From positions 1-57,521 of the forward strand of contig JAUNBL010000008.1 of the NCBI GenBank assembly GCA_030527235.1: a stretch of 57,521 bases of DNA. The letters are read 5' to 3'. The DNA comes from Clostridia bacterium. GTDB lineage: Bacteria > Bacillota > Clostridia > UMGS1883. A program made the position numbers and the translations under genes. Of this stretch, positions 1 to 9,227 are shown piece after piece (the stretch's first letter is position 1; the number at the start of each line of letters is the position of its first letter). Under the pieces are notes generated by a model, which searched no databases, had not been told where the DNA came from, and was given only the letters and a program-made list of their open reading frames with translations.

Positions 1-59
1 TCAATGTTTAATTTCTATAATTATCAGCCGGCAAAATTGTTTTATACAGAAAAAAAGCA

Positions 60-88
60 TTGACAACCGTCAGTTTGCATAGTATAAT
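60..88 (+). promoter_or_regulatory. sigma-A-type promoter of the tRNA-Trp gene
   Basis: A perfect TTGACA (60-65) and a perfect TATAAT (83-88) are separated by exactly 17 bases, 77 bases upstream of the tRNA. This is the strongest housekeeping promoter in the window and fits a stable-RNA gene. The first 59 bases are AT-rich with no gene visible. Confidence 0.85.
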
Positions 89-165
89 AATCATCAGCGC
101 ATGCGGGGATATGGTTCGGTCGTTAAAATAGCTGTCTCCAAAGCCTTAACTTTACAATTTAATAT

Positions 166-240
166 AGGGGTATCATACAATGGTTAGTATGACGGTCTCC
201 AAAACCGTTCATGAGGGTTCGAATCCTTCTACCCCTGCCA
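166..240 (+). tRNA. trnW: tRNA-Trp (anticodon CCA)
   Basis: The cloverleaf folds completely. The 7-bp acceptor stem pairs 166-172 with 230-236. The D stem is ATAC/GTAT (175-178/187-190). The anticodon stem is ACGGT/ACCGT around the loop CTCCAAA (197-203), giving anticodon CCA at 199-201. The T stem GAGGG/CCTTC encloses TTCGAAT. The discriminator is G237, as usual for tryptophan, and the terminal CCA is encoded (238-240). It stands alone between its own promoter and terminator. Confidence 0.95.
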
Positions 241-242
241 TG

Positions 243-286
243 ACAGAACCGTATTTTTGATAAAAAATTGCGGTTCTGTTTTTTTA
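243..286 (+). terminator. rho-independent terminator of tRNA-Trp
   Basis: A 9-bp stem (243-251 with 271-279) is followed at once by a run of T to 286. It starts two bases after the tRNA CCA end. Confidence 0.85.
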
Positions 287-330
287 CCTAAAAACCCTGT
301 TTTCAAGGGGTTTCACGGCTTTACAACATA

Positions 331-367
331 AAAAACGAACCGCGCCGAGGTGATTCTCGGCGCGGTT
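331..367 (-). terminator. terminator of the giant SLH protein gene
   Basis: A 12-bp GC-rich perfect stem pairs 338-349 with 356-367 around a 6-base loop. On the minus strand it is followed by a U-run, seen as the A-run at 331-335. It lies about 70 bases beyond the stop codon of the minus-strand surface-protein gene. Confidence 0.8.
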
Positions 368-436
368 TTCCGCTTTTTTAGTTTTTCGGCTCGGAGTAAT
401 AGTTTTCTCATGGAAGCCCCTTTTATCAGCGTCTAT

Positions 437-3400
437 TTATTCTGCTGCGTTAAGACTTTCTGCGGATTGGCTGATTACGGCATCGCTCCCGAAAAACCTC
501 TGCAAGATTGCCGCCGCCTCGGCGCGTGTTGCGTTTCCTTGCGGGTCAAGCCGATTGTTTTCCTTGCCGGAAATAAGTCCTGCGCCTACCGCCCATTCCA
601 TATCGGCATATGCCCAATCGGAGATGTCGTCGGCATCTGCAAACTGCGTCAAATCGCCTTTAGCATTTGTTTCAATGCCCTTGCAGGAAGCATAACGCCG
701 CATAATAGCCGCAACCTGTTCACGGGTGATATTGTCGTCCGGCGCAAAGATGGTTTCGGAATAACCTTTCACAATGCCTCTTTCAGTCGCCCAGTTGACC
801 GCGTCTATGTACCAGTTTTGCGTTAAATCCGTAAAGCCGCTGTCATAGTCGGTTAAAATCGGCTCGCCCTCTGCGCGCCACAGCGCCGTTACAAGCATTG
901 CCCGCGTCAGAATTTCATTAGGTGAAAATTCCGTTTCGCTTGTCCCGCCGAAATATCCGTTTTCCGTCACATACTTTACCGCGTTATAGAACCAATCGTC
1001 CTCGTCAACGTCCGTATACGGATTTTCCCATTCGGGATTCACAGGGTCAACAGGCTCTGTGCTCTCCTCAAGCCATTTTGCATACAGCGTAAAGTTCTTT
1101 GTAACCTTTTGAGCAAAATCATATTCTTCGGAAAGCTCGCTGTCAAGATACCAGCCGTCAAACGTATAGCCCTCGCGCGTCGGTTCTGCCGGCTCGCTCA
1201 AGACTGCTCCGCTTCCAACCGTTGAAGCAGCTATCTCACTTCCGCCGTTCGTGTTATAAGTTACGCTATAGGTTGTTGTTACTGTTACAACGCCGCTGCC
1301 ACTGCTGCTGCTGCCGCTGCCGCTGCCGCCACCGCCGCCGCCGGAGGTGGGTTTAACAGATACGGCATCACCCGATATTTCATGGGTCTGCTCTTGCGGC
1401 GTTCCGTCAAGATTTATCGTTACGGTATAGACGCTTGAGGTTGAAAAGCTGCCCGATAAGGTGTATGTTTTGTTGTTGCTGCTTGCGGAAACTTTTGTGA
1501 GCGCAACAATGTCATCGCCGCGTTTAACGGTGAAATTCGACTCCGTCATCCCTTCAACCGCTTCATCAAGTTTGATTGTAAGGTAGGAGCTTCTCGACGT
1601 TCCCGCCGATGCCGTAACAGCAATTTTTGTGATTTCAACATCGCCGGGTTCAAAGGTGATTATATAGTTATCCGCAGCCGCTCCGCTTGCTGTTGCGGCG
1701 CCTGTGTATGTGCCTATCGCTGTTTCGCCGTTTATCGTGTCAAGATATGCAAGTGTAAGCGCGGTTGTGAACACGCTCTCGTCCTCACCGTTTACAAAGC
1801 CGGTGTATTCCGCTTCCAAGGCTGGGTTTTCCGCGCCGTATTCGCGTTTCACGTTCTTAACCTTAATTGTCAGCGGCGCAGGCTGTACTTTGAGCGTTCC
1901 TTTGGTATCGCTTATCACAAACTCGCAGTTTTCATTGCCCGTCTCAGAGAGCGCGGCAGTGATTTCATAATCGCCGGCATTCGCCTTTGCGCCTGCCTCG
2001 TCCGCGTCTGAGCTATGGCTGAGCGAGCTTTCGAGCAATGCCGCAAGTTCCGCGTCCGCATCTAAAATTTCCTGTCCGCTCATTACTTTTAATACATATG
2101 CCGGATTTTCCTCGCCGTAGGTCTTTTCAAGGTTCTCTGCCGACACGACGATTTTTGCCTTGCTGATATACATTGTCAATGAGCCGCCGCCTGTGTAGCG
2201 GTCGTCGGTGATTTCATAGTTCACCGAATACACGCCCGCAGCTTTGGCTTCCGTCACGCTCGCGTCGGTCGTAAGCGTGTATGTAACGTCCACACTGTCG
2301 CTGTCAATCACAAAGTTTTCGTCGCTTGATTTCAATGTCAGCTCCTGCGCTTCTCCCGTATAGGTAAACACATTATTCGGCGCGGAAAGAGTAATCGTCT
2401 TTTTACTCGCGCTAATCTCAAAATCCGCCTCTGATGCCGGATAGTTAACGTCGTCAAGCGTTGCGGTGATTATAACGCTGCCCTCTTTTAAGATTTCCAC
2501 ATCGCCTGTTGCCGAATCAACCGCCGCAACGGTCTCATCGCTCGATGACCACGTAACATTCGCCATCGCCGCGCCAAGCTGCGCATAAAGCCTGAACACG
2601 TCGCCAACGGTCGCATTTTTGTTTCCGCCAAGGATAATAAGCTCCGCGCTGCCCTCGTCTGCCTGTGTAACGGTCAGCGTACCTGTCGCCGTGCAGTCAA
2701 AGATATAGTTGTCGGCTTTTCCTCCGCTTGCTGTGATGTCGTATGTGTCCACCGGACTGCTCAAATCTGCCGTGGTAACGGCAACAGGCGCTTCGAGGAT
2801 TACGCTTTCATCGTCACCGTTCACAAAGCCCGTGTATTCAAACTCAAACTCCGGATTCATCTCGCCGTATCTCCGCGCCGCCGGCTTAATGGCAACGGTC
2901 AGCACAGCCTTTTCAACGATAAACTCGTCCGTTACGGTAAGCTCCTCGTAGTTATCGCCGTATATCTTAGCTATAACCGTATATGTTCCCGCATCCCTCG
3001 GCGCTTCTGTCTGCGGCGTGTAAATGCCGTCTCCGTCATAGGTAATTTCGGCGACCGTGCCTTCAATCTTGTTTACAACGGGCGCGGGAGCCGTCTCGCC
3101 ATAGGTGAAGTTTTCCATCATCACGCTTGTGGACTGCGTATCGAGCATCGCTTTCGCTATCGTCATAACCGCCGACTGCTCGCCCGAATAGTTGCCCGTA
3201 GCCGTTACCACAACTCTGTATTGTCCTGCGTCTGTCGGATTCTGAACCTCGGCGTCATTTTCGTCGTAATACACAATGTCGTAGCTTGCGGGACCCGTCA
3301 CGCTTACAGCTTTCGCCTGTCCGTTGTAGGTGTGATTGAGGTTTGAAATCAATATGCTCTTGCTGTCGGTGGTAATGGTATATTGAATGCTGCCGCTGCC

Positions 3401-5344
3401 CTCAAACGCATCCGAAACAATGGTGTACCGAGCCGTGTAAACGCCAGCTTCCTTGGGCTCTGCGGAGCTGTCGTTTTCATCGAAGTATTCAACCGTTACC
3501 GAAGCGTCGGTCACTTCAAAATCGGAATTGTTGGAGAACAGCTCGATTTCCTGCACCTGCCCGTTATATGTTTTGTTCGTCTGCGTTGCGTAAAGCCTGA
3601 CTGTGGTTTTAGTGACCGCAAGTTCAAAGCTTGCGTTTGTGGTTTCATACCTGCTGTCGTCTATTGTCGCCGTAATGGTGACAGCGCCGGTAGCAATCGC
3701 CTTTACCACGCCGTCTGTGACCGTCGCAACTCTTTCATCGGACGAATACCAGACAATCGTCGGGTACTCGCTCCCGTAGCGTGCAATTACGGTAAACTCC
3801 TCGCCCACCTTCGCCGTCGCCTTGCTGCCCGTCAAAGTGAGAGTTGTTCCCGTTTCTGAATACTGTGAAACTGTCAGCGCGCCGGAAACATAGTCAAACT
3901 CATAGTTGTCCGCGCGTCCGCCCGAAACGACGATATCATAATCGCCAACCGCGCTCTGCGGCGCTCTTGCAGTCGATGCAATCGGAGCCACGATAAACAC
4001 GTTCGCGTCGTCGCCCGTTACAAAGCCGCTGTAGACAAGGGTGAATTCGGGATTCGGCATACCGAATTTCACCGTCTTATCCTCCGCCGTCACCGTCAGC
4101 GTTTTCTTGGTTATCTCAAACGCCTTTGTTAAAGTCAGCGTTTCGTAATTATTGCCCGAGAGCGTTACTATCGCGGTATAGCTGCCCGCGTTTGTCGGAA
4201 GTGCGCTCTGCGGCGTGTAAATTCCCGCTCCCGCATAGGTAACAGCGACCGTCACGCCGCTCGGAGTTGTAACTCCGCTCAAATACGCGCCAATCAAGAC
4301 CTCGCCGTAAACGCCGCCGTCCATTACGACGTTCGCCGCCGTTATGCCTGTGATTCTCGCCTTGGCTATCGTCATAACGCCCGATGCGCTGCCCTCGTAA
4401 TTGCCAATCGCGGCAACCTCAACATAATACGTTCCCGCTTCCCTCGGCTCCGTCACGGTGTAGCCCGCCTCGTCGGTGTAAGTTACTGTGTAATCGTTCT
4501 CGGTAACGCTCGTGTCAACCGCCGCATACTGCGCATTTCCGTCATACGTCTTGGAAAGCCCCGAAAGCCGGAAGCTGACCGCCTTCTTGGTGGTATCAAA
4601 GGAAATATCCGCCGTCTGTTCGTTGTAGTTTCCGTCCGACTGCTTTGTCGCCGTAATCGTAACGCTTCCAACGCCCACGATTTTAACCGCGCCCGTATCG
4701 CTCACCGTGGCAATAGCGGTATCGCTCGATGTCCAGCTAACAACGCCGCTTCCGCTGCCGCCGACGGTGCGCAGTGTAAACTCTCTGTCATAGTCAAGCG
4801 TTCCCGAAAGCCCGCTTATGATAAGCTGCGCCTGACTTGCCGAGATGATATTAAGCTTTACGCCTGTCGGCGCGCCGGTGTAGTTGCCGCTCAGACCGAT
4901 TTCAATGTCATATTCGCCCACCGCTGTCGGTATAACCTGATTCCCGCCCTGGGTGTAGCTTACCGTGTAATTTGTGAACACCGCGCCGTTCAATGTCGCG
5001 CTTATCGGCACGGTCTTGGTGTTTGTGTCGTAGACGTAATCAAGCGTGCCAAAGACGAAGTCTACATTCGCGGGGGTGATGTTCGCCGTGTCGGTTGCCG
5101 TGCTTGCCGCAAGAGCGTAGTTTCCGCTTGCAGAGCCGGTAAGCCCCTGCGCTGTGTAGGTAACGACAATGTCATTACCCGCGTCTGCGCTTGCAAATTC
5201 CGCCGTGCCCAAAACCGACACATACGGCTTATCCGCAGCTAAAACCTCCGTAAGCTCGCCTACAGTAACCTCGGCGTTTACGGTTCCGTCATAGGCTTTA
5301 TCCTTTGCCGTAACGGAAATTGCGGTGATTTGCTTCTTGCTCAC
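437..5344 (-). CDS. C-terminal segment of giant SLH-anchored surface protein (frameshifted)
   Basis: These 1,635 codons are the 3' third of a gene that begins at 14687. Residues 1-567 are MBG/YDG-type and Big_2-type beta-sandwich modules, encoded by DNA identical to the upstream copy. More MBG-like modules follow, then a Gly/Ser linker near 1331-1352 and a Listeria-Bacteroides (InlB-like) repeat near 1355-1425 ending in the YAKW motif. Three SLH motifs occupy about 1440-1620 (for example TDVDEDDWFYNAVKY, and TRAM/TREQ/TRAE turns). SLH triplets bind the secondary wall polymer, so this end should anchor the protein. The segment opens with GTG inside the preceding stop (GTGA overlap), with no ribosome site and no signal peptide, so it is unlikely to be an independent gene. 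It is read as part of one protein after a -1 frame change. Confidence 0.75.
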   Translation of the reverse strand: MSKKQITAISVTAKDKAYDGTVNAEVTVGELTEVLAADKPYVSVLGTAEFASADAGNDIVVTYTAQGLTGSASGNYALAASTATDTANITPANVDFVFGTLDYVYDTNTKTVPISATLNGAVFTNYTVSYTQGGNQVIPTAVGEYDIEIGLSGNYTGAPTGVKLNIISASQAQLIISGLSGTLDYDREFTLRTVGGSGSGVVSWTSSDTAIATVSDTGAVKIVGVGSVTITATKQSDGNYNEQTADISFDTTKKAVSFRLSGLSKTYDGNAQYAAVDTSVTENDYTVTYTDEAGYTVTEPREAGTYYVEVAAIGNYEGSASGVMTIAKARITGITAANVVMDGGVYGEVLIGAYLSGVTTPSGVTVAVTYAGAGIYTPQSALPTNAGSYTAIVTLSGNNYETLTLTKAFEITKKTLTVTAEDKTVKFGMPNPEFTLVYSGFVTGDDANVFIVAPIASTARAPQSAVGDYDIVVSGGRADNYEFDYVSGALTVSQYSETGTTLTLTGSKATAKVGEEFTVIARYGSEYPTIVWYSSDERVATVTDGVVKAIATGAVTITATIDDSRYETTNASFELAVTKTTVRLYATQTNKTYNGQVQEIELFSNNSDFEVTDASVTVEYFDENDSSAEPKEAGVYTARYTIVSDAFEGSGSIQYTITTDSKSILISNLNHTYNGQAKAVSVTGPASYDIVYYDENDAEVQNPTDAGQYRVVVTATGNYSGEQSAVMTIAKAMLDTQSTSVMMENFTYGETAPAPVVNKIEGTVAEITYDGDGIYTPQTEAPRDAGTYTVIAKIYGDNYEELTVTDEFIVEKAVLTVAIKPAARRYGEMNPEFEFEYTGFVNGDDESVILEAPVAVTTADLSSPVDTYDITASGGKADNYIFDCTATGTLTVTQADEGSAELIILGGNKNATVGDVFRLYAQLGAAMANVTWSSSDETVAAVDSATGDVEILKEGSVIITATLDDVNYPASEADFEISASKKTITLSAPNNVFTYTGEAQELTLKSSDENFVIDSDSVDVTYTLTTDASVTEAKAAGVYSVNYEITDDRYTGGGSLTMYISKAKIVVSAENLEKTYGEENPAYVLKVMSGQEILDADAELAALLESSLSHSSDADEAGAKANAGDYEITAALSETGNENCEFVISDTKGTLKVQPAPLTIKVKNVKREYGAENPALEAEYTGFVNGEDESVFTTALTLAYLDTINGETAIGTYTGAATASGAAADNYIITFEPGDVEITKIAVTASAGTSRSSYLTIKLDEAVEGMTESNFTVKRGDDIVALTKVSASSNNKTYTLSGSFSTSSVYTVTINLDGTPQEQTHEISGDAVSVKPTSGGGGGGSGSGSSSSGSGVVTVTTTYSVTYNTNGGSEIAASTVGSGAVLSEPAEPTREGYTFDGWYLDSELSEEYDFAQKVTKNFTLYAKWLEESTEPVDPVNPEWENPYTDVDEDDWFYNAVKYVTENGYFGGTSETEFSPNEILTRAMLVTALWRAEGEPILTDYDSGFTDLTQNWYIDAVNWATERGIVKGYSETIFAPDDNITREQVAAIMRRYASCKGIETNAKGDLTQFADADDISDWAYADMEWAVGAGLISGKENNRLDPQGNATRAEAAAILQRFFGSDAVISQSAESLNAAE

Positions 5345-6237
5345 ATCGACCGAAAGCTGTGTATTGTGGTAATCGACAGCGTGTATTTGTCCTTGTCCGC
5401 GCCGCCTAAGGTGATACCGCTTACAAACACCGTTTTGCCGGTGCCCGCGTCAGCAGTCGCCATAGCTCCCGTTGCCGAAGCGGATACGTTATCGCCCGCC
5501 AAAACTTCCGCCGATACGTCAACCGCAACGTCAATATCTGTCGTCCCGTCATACTCTCTTGTCAATCTTGCAAGTCTTACCATCGGCGACAATACCTTGC
5601 GCCCCACCGTAAAGGTGCGGGTCGCCGTCTTATCTTCATAATTTGCAAGGGTGGAGGTTGCCTTAATTTGAACCGTACCCGTGCCCGTTATTTCAAGGCT
5701 GTTGCCCGTAAGCTGCGCATTGCCGCTTACGACTTGATAGCTAATCGCGCTGCCGGTCGGCGCGCCCGCTGCCGAAAGGGTGAGCGTATCGCCGTAGCTT
5801 ACGCTGTCGGGTATGCCCTCAATGGTAAACACGTCCTGCGCCGCGCTCTTAATCGTCAGCGTGGAGTTGATGTTCTGCGCAATCTCGTAGTTATCGGGGT
5901 CGTCAAGCGTAACGTCAACGTCATACACGCCCTGCTCCGTCGGTAGAGCCGCGCTTCCGTCATAGGTAACGCTGAAGCCCTGGAATACCATGCCCGCGAC
6001 GTAGCCTACCACATTCACGCTCTTTTCCTCGCCGTCGTACACATAGCTTGTGTTGGAGGGCGCGGAAAGCGTCACCTGCGCTTTTGTTATATTTGCGCTC
6101 GTGCTGCCCTGTATCGTGGCTGCTATCGCATAATTGCCGCTGTCCGCGCCGCCTAAGCCCGTTATGGCGTAGGACACGCGCTTTGCATTTCCTGCGTTTG
6201 CATCGTCAAAGCTGCCCGTGACCTCAACCGTCAAAAC
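3642..6237. repeat. inner copy (A) of 2,596-bp perfect direct repeat
   Basis: Every stretch compared by eye matches 6632-9227 at a constant offset of 2,990 bases, and translations in several other frames are also identical. Identity begins at the GTTTCATACC shared by 3642 and 6632 and ends before the G/A difference at 6238/9228. The repeat encodes Ig-like modules of the giant surface protein. Confidence 0.9.
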
Positions 6238-8334
6238 GTCGCCCGAAAGCTTTGACGCGTCCTTGACAACAGCCGTTACCACAGCGTCTGTTGTTCCGTC
6301 GTAGTTCTTTTCACGCGCAAATACGTCAAAGTCAGAGGCTGTCAAGGTTTTCGGTACAATTTTGAACGTCGCGCCCGTTACCGAAATTTCATAGAGAACG
6401 TTGTCGGTAACGGTGGCGTAAAGCTCGTACCTGCCCACGTTGTCGCCCGCTTCGTAGTCAGTGACAATCGTCACGCCCAGCGTTTGCAGACTTTCGCCAT
6501 TGCTCGATACATAGCCCGCCGCCCCTGTTATGTCCGCTTTCGCCGTGCCGTAGGCGTATTCCGCCGCGCCCGCCGAGAGCGTCACCGTGACAGGCTCTCT
6601 GATAACCACGAGGTTAAAGTCCACACTCTTAGTTTCATACCTGCTGTCGTCTATTGTCGCCGTAATGGTGACAGCGCCGGTAGCAATCGCCTTTACCACG
6701 CCGTCTGTGACCGTCGCAACTCTTTCATCGGACGAATACCAGACAATCGTCGGGTACTCGCTCCCGTAGCGTGCAATTACGGTAAACTCCTCGCCCACCT
6801 TCGCCGTCGCCTTGCTGCCCGTCAAAGTGAGAGTTGTTCCCGTTTCTGAATACTGTGAAACTGTCAGCGCGCCGGAAACATAGTCAAACTCATAGTTGTC
6901 CGCGCGTCCGCCCGAAACGACGATATCATAATCGCCAACCGCGCTCTGCGGCGCTCTTGCAGTCGATGCAATCGGAGCCACGATAAACACGTTCGCGTCG
7001 TCGCCCGTTACAAAGCCGCTGTAGACAAGGGTGAATTCGGGATTCGGCATACCGAATTTCACCGTCTTATCCTCCGCCGTCACCGTCAGCGTTTTCTTGG
7101 TTATCTCAAACGCCTTTGTTAAAGTCAGCGTTTCGTAATTATTGCCCGAGAGCGTTACTATCGCGGTATAGCTGCCCGCGTTTGTCGGAAGTGCGCTCTG
7201 CGGCGTGTAAATTCCCGCTCCCGCATAGGTAACAGCGACCGTCACGCCGCTCGGAGTTGTAACTCCGCTCAAATACGCGCCAATCAAGACCTCGCCGTAA
7301 ACGCCGCCGTCCATTACGACGTTCGCCGCCGTTATGCCTGTGATTCTCGCCTTGGCTATCGTCATAACGCCCGATGCGCTGCCCTCGTAATTGCCAATCG
7401 CGGCAACCTCAACATAATACGTTCCCGCTTCCCTCGGCTCCGTCACGGTGTAGCCCGCCTCGTCGGTGTAAGTTACTGTGTAATCGTTCTCGGTAACGCT
7501 CGTGTCAACCGCCGCATACTGCGCATTTCCGTCATACGTCTTGGAAAGCCCCGAAAGCCGGAAGCTGACCGCCTTCTTGGTGGTATCAAAGGAAATATCC
7601 GCCGTCTGTTCGTTGTAGTTTCCGTCCGACTGCTTTGTCGCCGTAATCGTAACGCTTCCAACGCCCACGATTTTAACCGCGCCCGTATCGCTCACCGTGG
7701 CAATAGCGGTATCGCTCGATGTCCAGCTAACAACGCCGCTTCCGCTGCCGCCGACGGTGCGCAGTGTAAACTCTCTGTCATAGTCAAGCGTTCCCGAAAG
7801 CCCGCTTATGATAAGCTGCGCCTGACTTGCCGAGATGATATTAAGCTTTACGCCTGTCGGCGCGCCGGTGTAGTTGCCGCTCAGACCGATTTCAATGTCA
7901 TATTCGCCCACCGCTGTCGGTATAACCTGATTCCCGCCCTGGGTGTAGCTTACCGTGTAATTTGTGAACACCGCGCCGTTCAATGTCGCGCTTATCGGCA
8001 CGGTCTTGGTGTTTGTGTCGTAGACGTAATCAAGCGTGCCAAAGACGAAGTCTACATTCGCGGGGGTGATGTTCGCCGTGTCGGTTGCCGTGCTTGCCGC
8101 AAGAGCGTAGTTTCCGCTTGCAGAGCCGGTAAGCCCCTGCGCTGTGTAGGTAACGACAATGTCATTACCCGCGTCTGCGCTTGCAAATTCCGCCGTGCCC
8201 AAAACCGACACATACGGCTTATCCGCAGCTAAAACCTCCGTAAGCTCGCCTACAGTAACCTCGGCGTTTACGGTTCCGTCATAGGCTTTATCCTTTGCCG
8301 TAACGGAAATTGCGGTGATTTGCTTCTTGCTCAC
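5341..8334 (-). CDS. middle segment of giant SLH surface protein (frameshifted)
   Basis: These 997 codons consist wholly of repeated Ig-like modules: Big_2-like stretches with the SSDxxIATV pattern, MBG modules with KTYDGNAQ, and YDG modules with NYDGTTDAVV. The first 567 residues equal those of the next segment and the last 300 equal the end of the previous one, because this segment spans both copies of a perfect DNA repeat. It begins at a GTG overlapping the previous TGA and ends in TIHSFRSM-stop exactly like that segment. It has no signal peptide, anchor or Shine-Dalgarno sequence. It is most simply the centre of one interrupted protein, not a gene of its own. Family membership is by motif recognition only. 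Confidence 0.7.
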   Translation of the reverse strand: MSKKQITAISVTAKDKAYDGTVNAEVTVGELTEVLAADKPYVSVLGTAEFASADAGNDIVVTYTAQGLTGSASGNYALAASTATDTANITPANVDFVFGTLDYVYDTNTKTVPISATLNGAVFTNYTVSYTQGGNQVIPTAVGEYDIEIGLSGNYTGAPTGVKLNIISASQAQLIISGLSGTLDYDREFTLRTVGGSGSGVVSWTSSDTAIATVSDTGAVKIVGVGSVTITATKQSDGNYNEQTADISFDTTKKAVSFRLSGLSKTYDGNAQYAAVDTSVTENDYTVTYTDEAGYTVTEPREAGTYYVEVAAIGNYEGSASGVMTIAKARITGITAANVVMDGGVYGEVLIGAYLSGVTTPSGVTVAVTYAGAGIYTPQSALPTNAGSYTAIVTLSGNNYETLTLTKAFEITKKTLTVTAEDKTVKFGMPNPEFTLVYSGFVTGDDANVFIVAPIASTARAPQSAVGDYDIVVSGGRADNYEFDYVSGALTVSQYSETGTTLTLTGSKATAKVGEEFTVIARYGSEYPTIVWYSSDERVATVTDGVVKAIATGAVTITATIDDSRYETKSVDFNLVVIREPVTVTLSAGAAEYAYGTAKADITGAAGYVSSNGESLQTLGVTIVTDYEAGDNVGRYELYATVTDNVLYEISVTGATFKIVPKTLTASDFDVFAREKNYDGTTDAVVTAVVKDASKLSGDVLTVEVTGSFDDANAGNAKRVSYAITGLGGADSGNYAIAATIQGSTSANITKAQVTLSAPSNTSYVYDGEEKSVNVVGYVAGMVFQGFSVTYDGSAALPTEQGVYDVDVTLDDPDNYEIAQNINSTLTIKSAAQDVFTIEGIPDSVSYGDTLTLSAAGAPTGSAISYQVVSGNAQLTGNSLEITGTGTVQIKATSTLANYEDKTATRTFTVGRKVLSPMVRLARLTREYDGTTDIDVAVDVSAEVLAGDNVSASATGAMATADAGTGKTVFVSGITLGGADKDKYTLSITTIHSFRSM

Positions 8335-9227
8335 ATCGACCGAAAGCTGTGTATTGTGGTAATCGACAGCGTGTATTTGTCCTTGTCCGCGCCGCCTAAG
8401 GTGATACCGCTTACAAACACCGTTTTGCCGGTGCCCGCGTCAGCAGTCGCCATAGCTCCCGTTGCCGAAGCGGATACGTTATCGCCCGCCAAAACTTCCG
8501 CCGATACGTCAACCGCAACGTCAATATCTGTCGTCCCGTCATACTCTCTTGTCAATCTTGCAAGTCTTACCATCGGCGACAATACCTTGCGCCCCACCGT
8601 AAAGGTGCGGGTCGCCGTCTTATCTTCATAATTTGCAAGGGTGGAGGTTGCCTTAATTTGAACCGTACCCGTGCCCGTTATTTCAAGGCTGTTGCCCGTA
8701 AGCTGCGCATTGCCGCTTACGACTTGATAGCTAATCGCGCTGCCGGTCGGCGCGCCCGCTGCCGAAAGGGTGAGCGTATCGCCGTAGCTTACGCTGTCGG
8801 GTATGCCCTCAATGGTAAACACGTCCTGCGCCGCGCTCTTAATCGTCAGCGTGGAGTTGATGTTCTGCGCAATCTCGTAGTTATCGGGGTCGTCAAGCGT
8901 AACGTCAACGTCATACACGCCCTGCTCCGTCGGTAGAGCCGCGCTTCCGTCATAGGTAACGCTGAAGCCCTGGAATACCATGCCCGCGACGTAGCCTACC
9001 ACATTCACGCTCTTTTCCTCGCCGTCGTACACATAGCTTGTGTTGGAGGGCGCGGAAAGCGTCACCTGCGCTTTTGTTATATTTGCGCTCGTGCTGCCCT
9101 GTATCGTGGCTGCTATCGCATAATTGCCGCTGTCCGCGCCGCCTAAGCCCGTTATGGCGTAGGACACGCGCTTTGCATTTCCTGCGTTTGCATCGTCAAA
9201 GCTGCCCGTGACCTCAACCGTCAAAAC
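6632..9227. repeat. outer copy (B) of 2,596-bp perfect direct repeat
   Basis: Partner of 3642-6237. The 394-bp spacer between the copies (6238-6631) is a diverged paralogue of the sequence from 9228 onward, so the whole unit is a 2,990-bp tandem duplication in which only part has stayed identical. Confidence 0.9.

Noticed and set aside
5341-8334. The two GTG-started segments as independent genes
   Set aside because: There is no ribosome site before either GTG and no signal peptide, and they start and stop in the middle of modules.
5330-8400. Programmed ribosomal -1 frameshifting at the two segment junctions
   Set aside because: No slippery heptamer of the X-XXY-YYZ type in the zero frame and no clear stimulatory stem were seen before the ATG-TGA; a missing base explains both junctions more simply. 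Left open for read-level checking.
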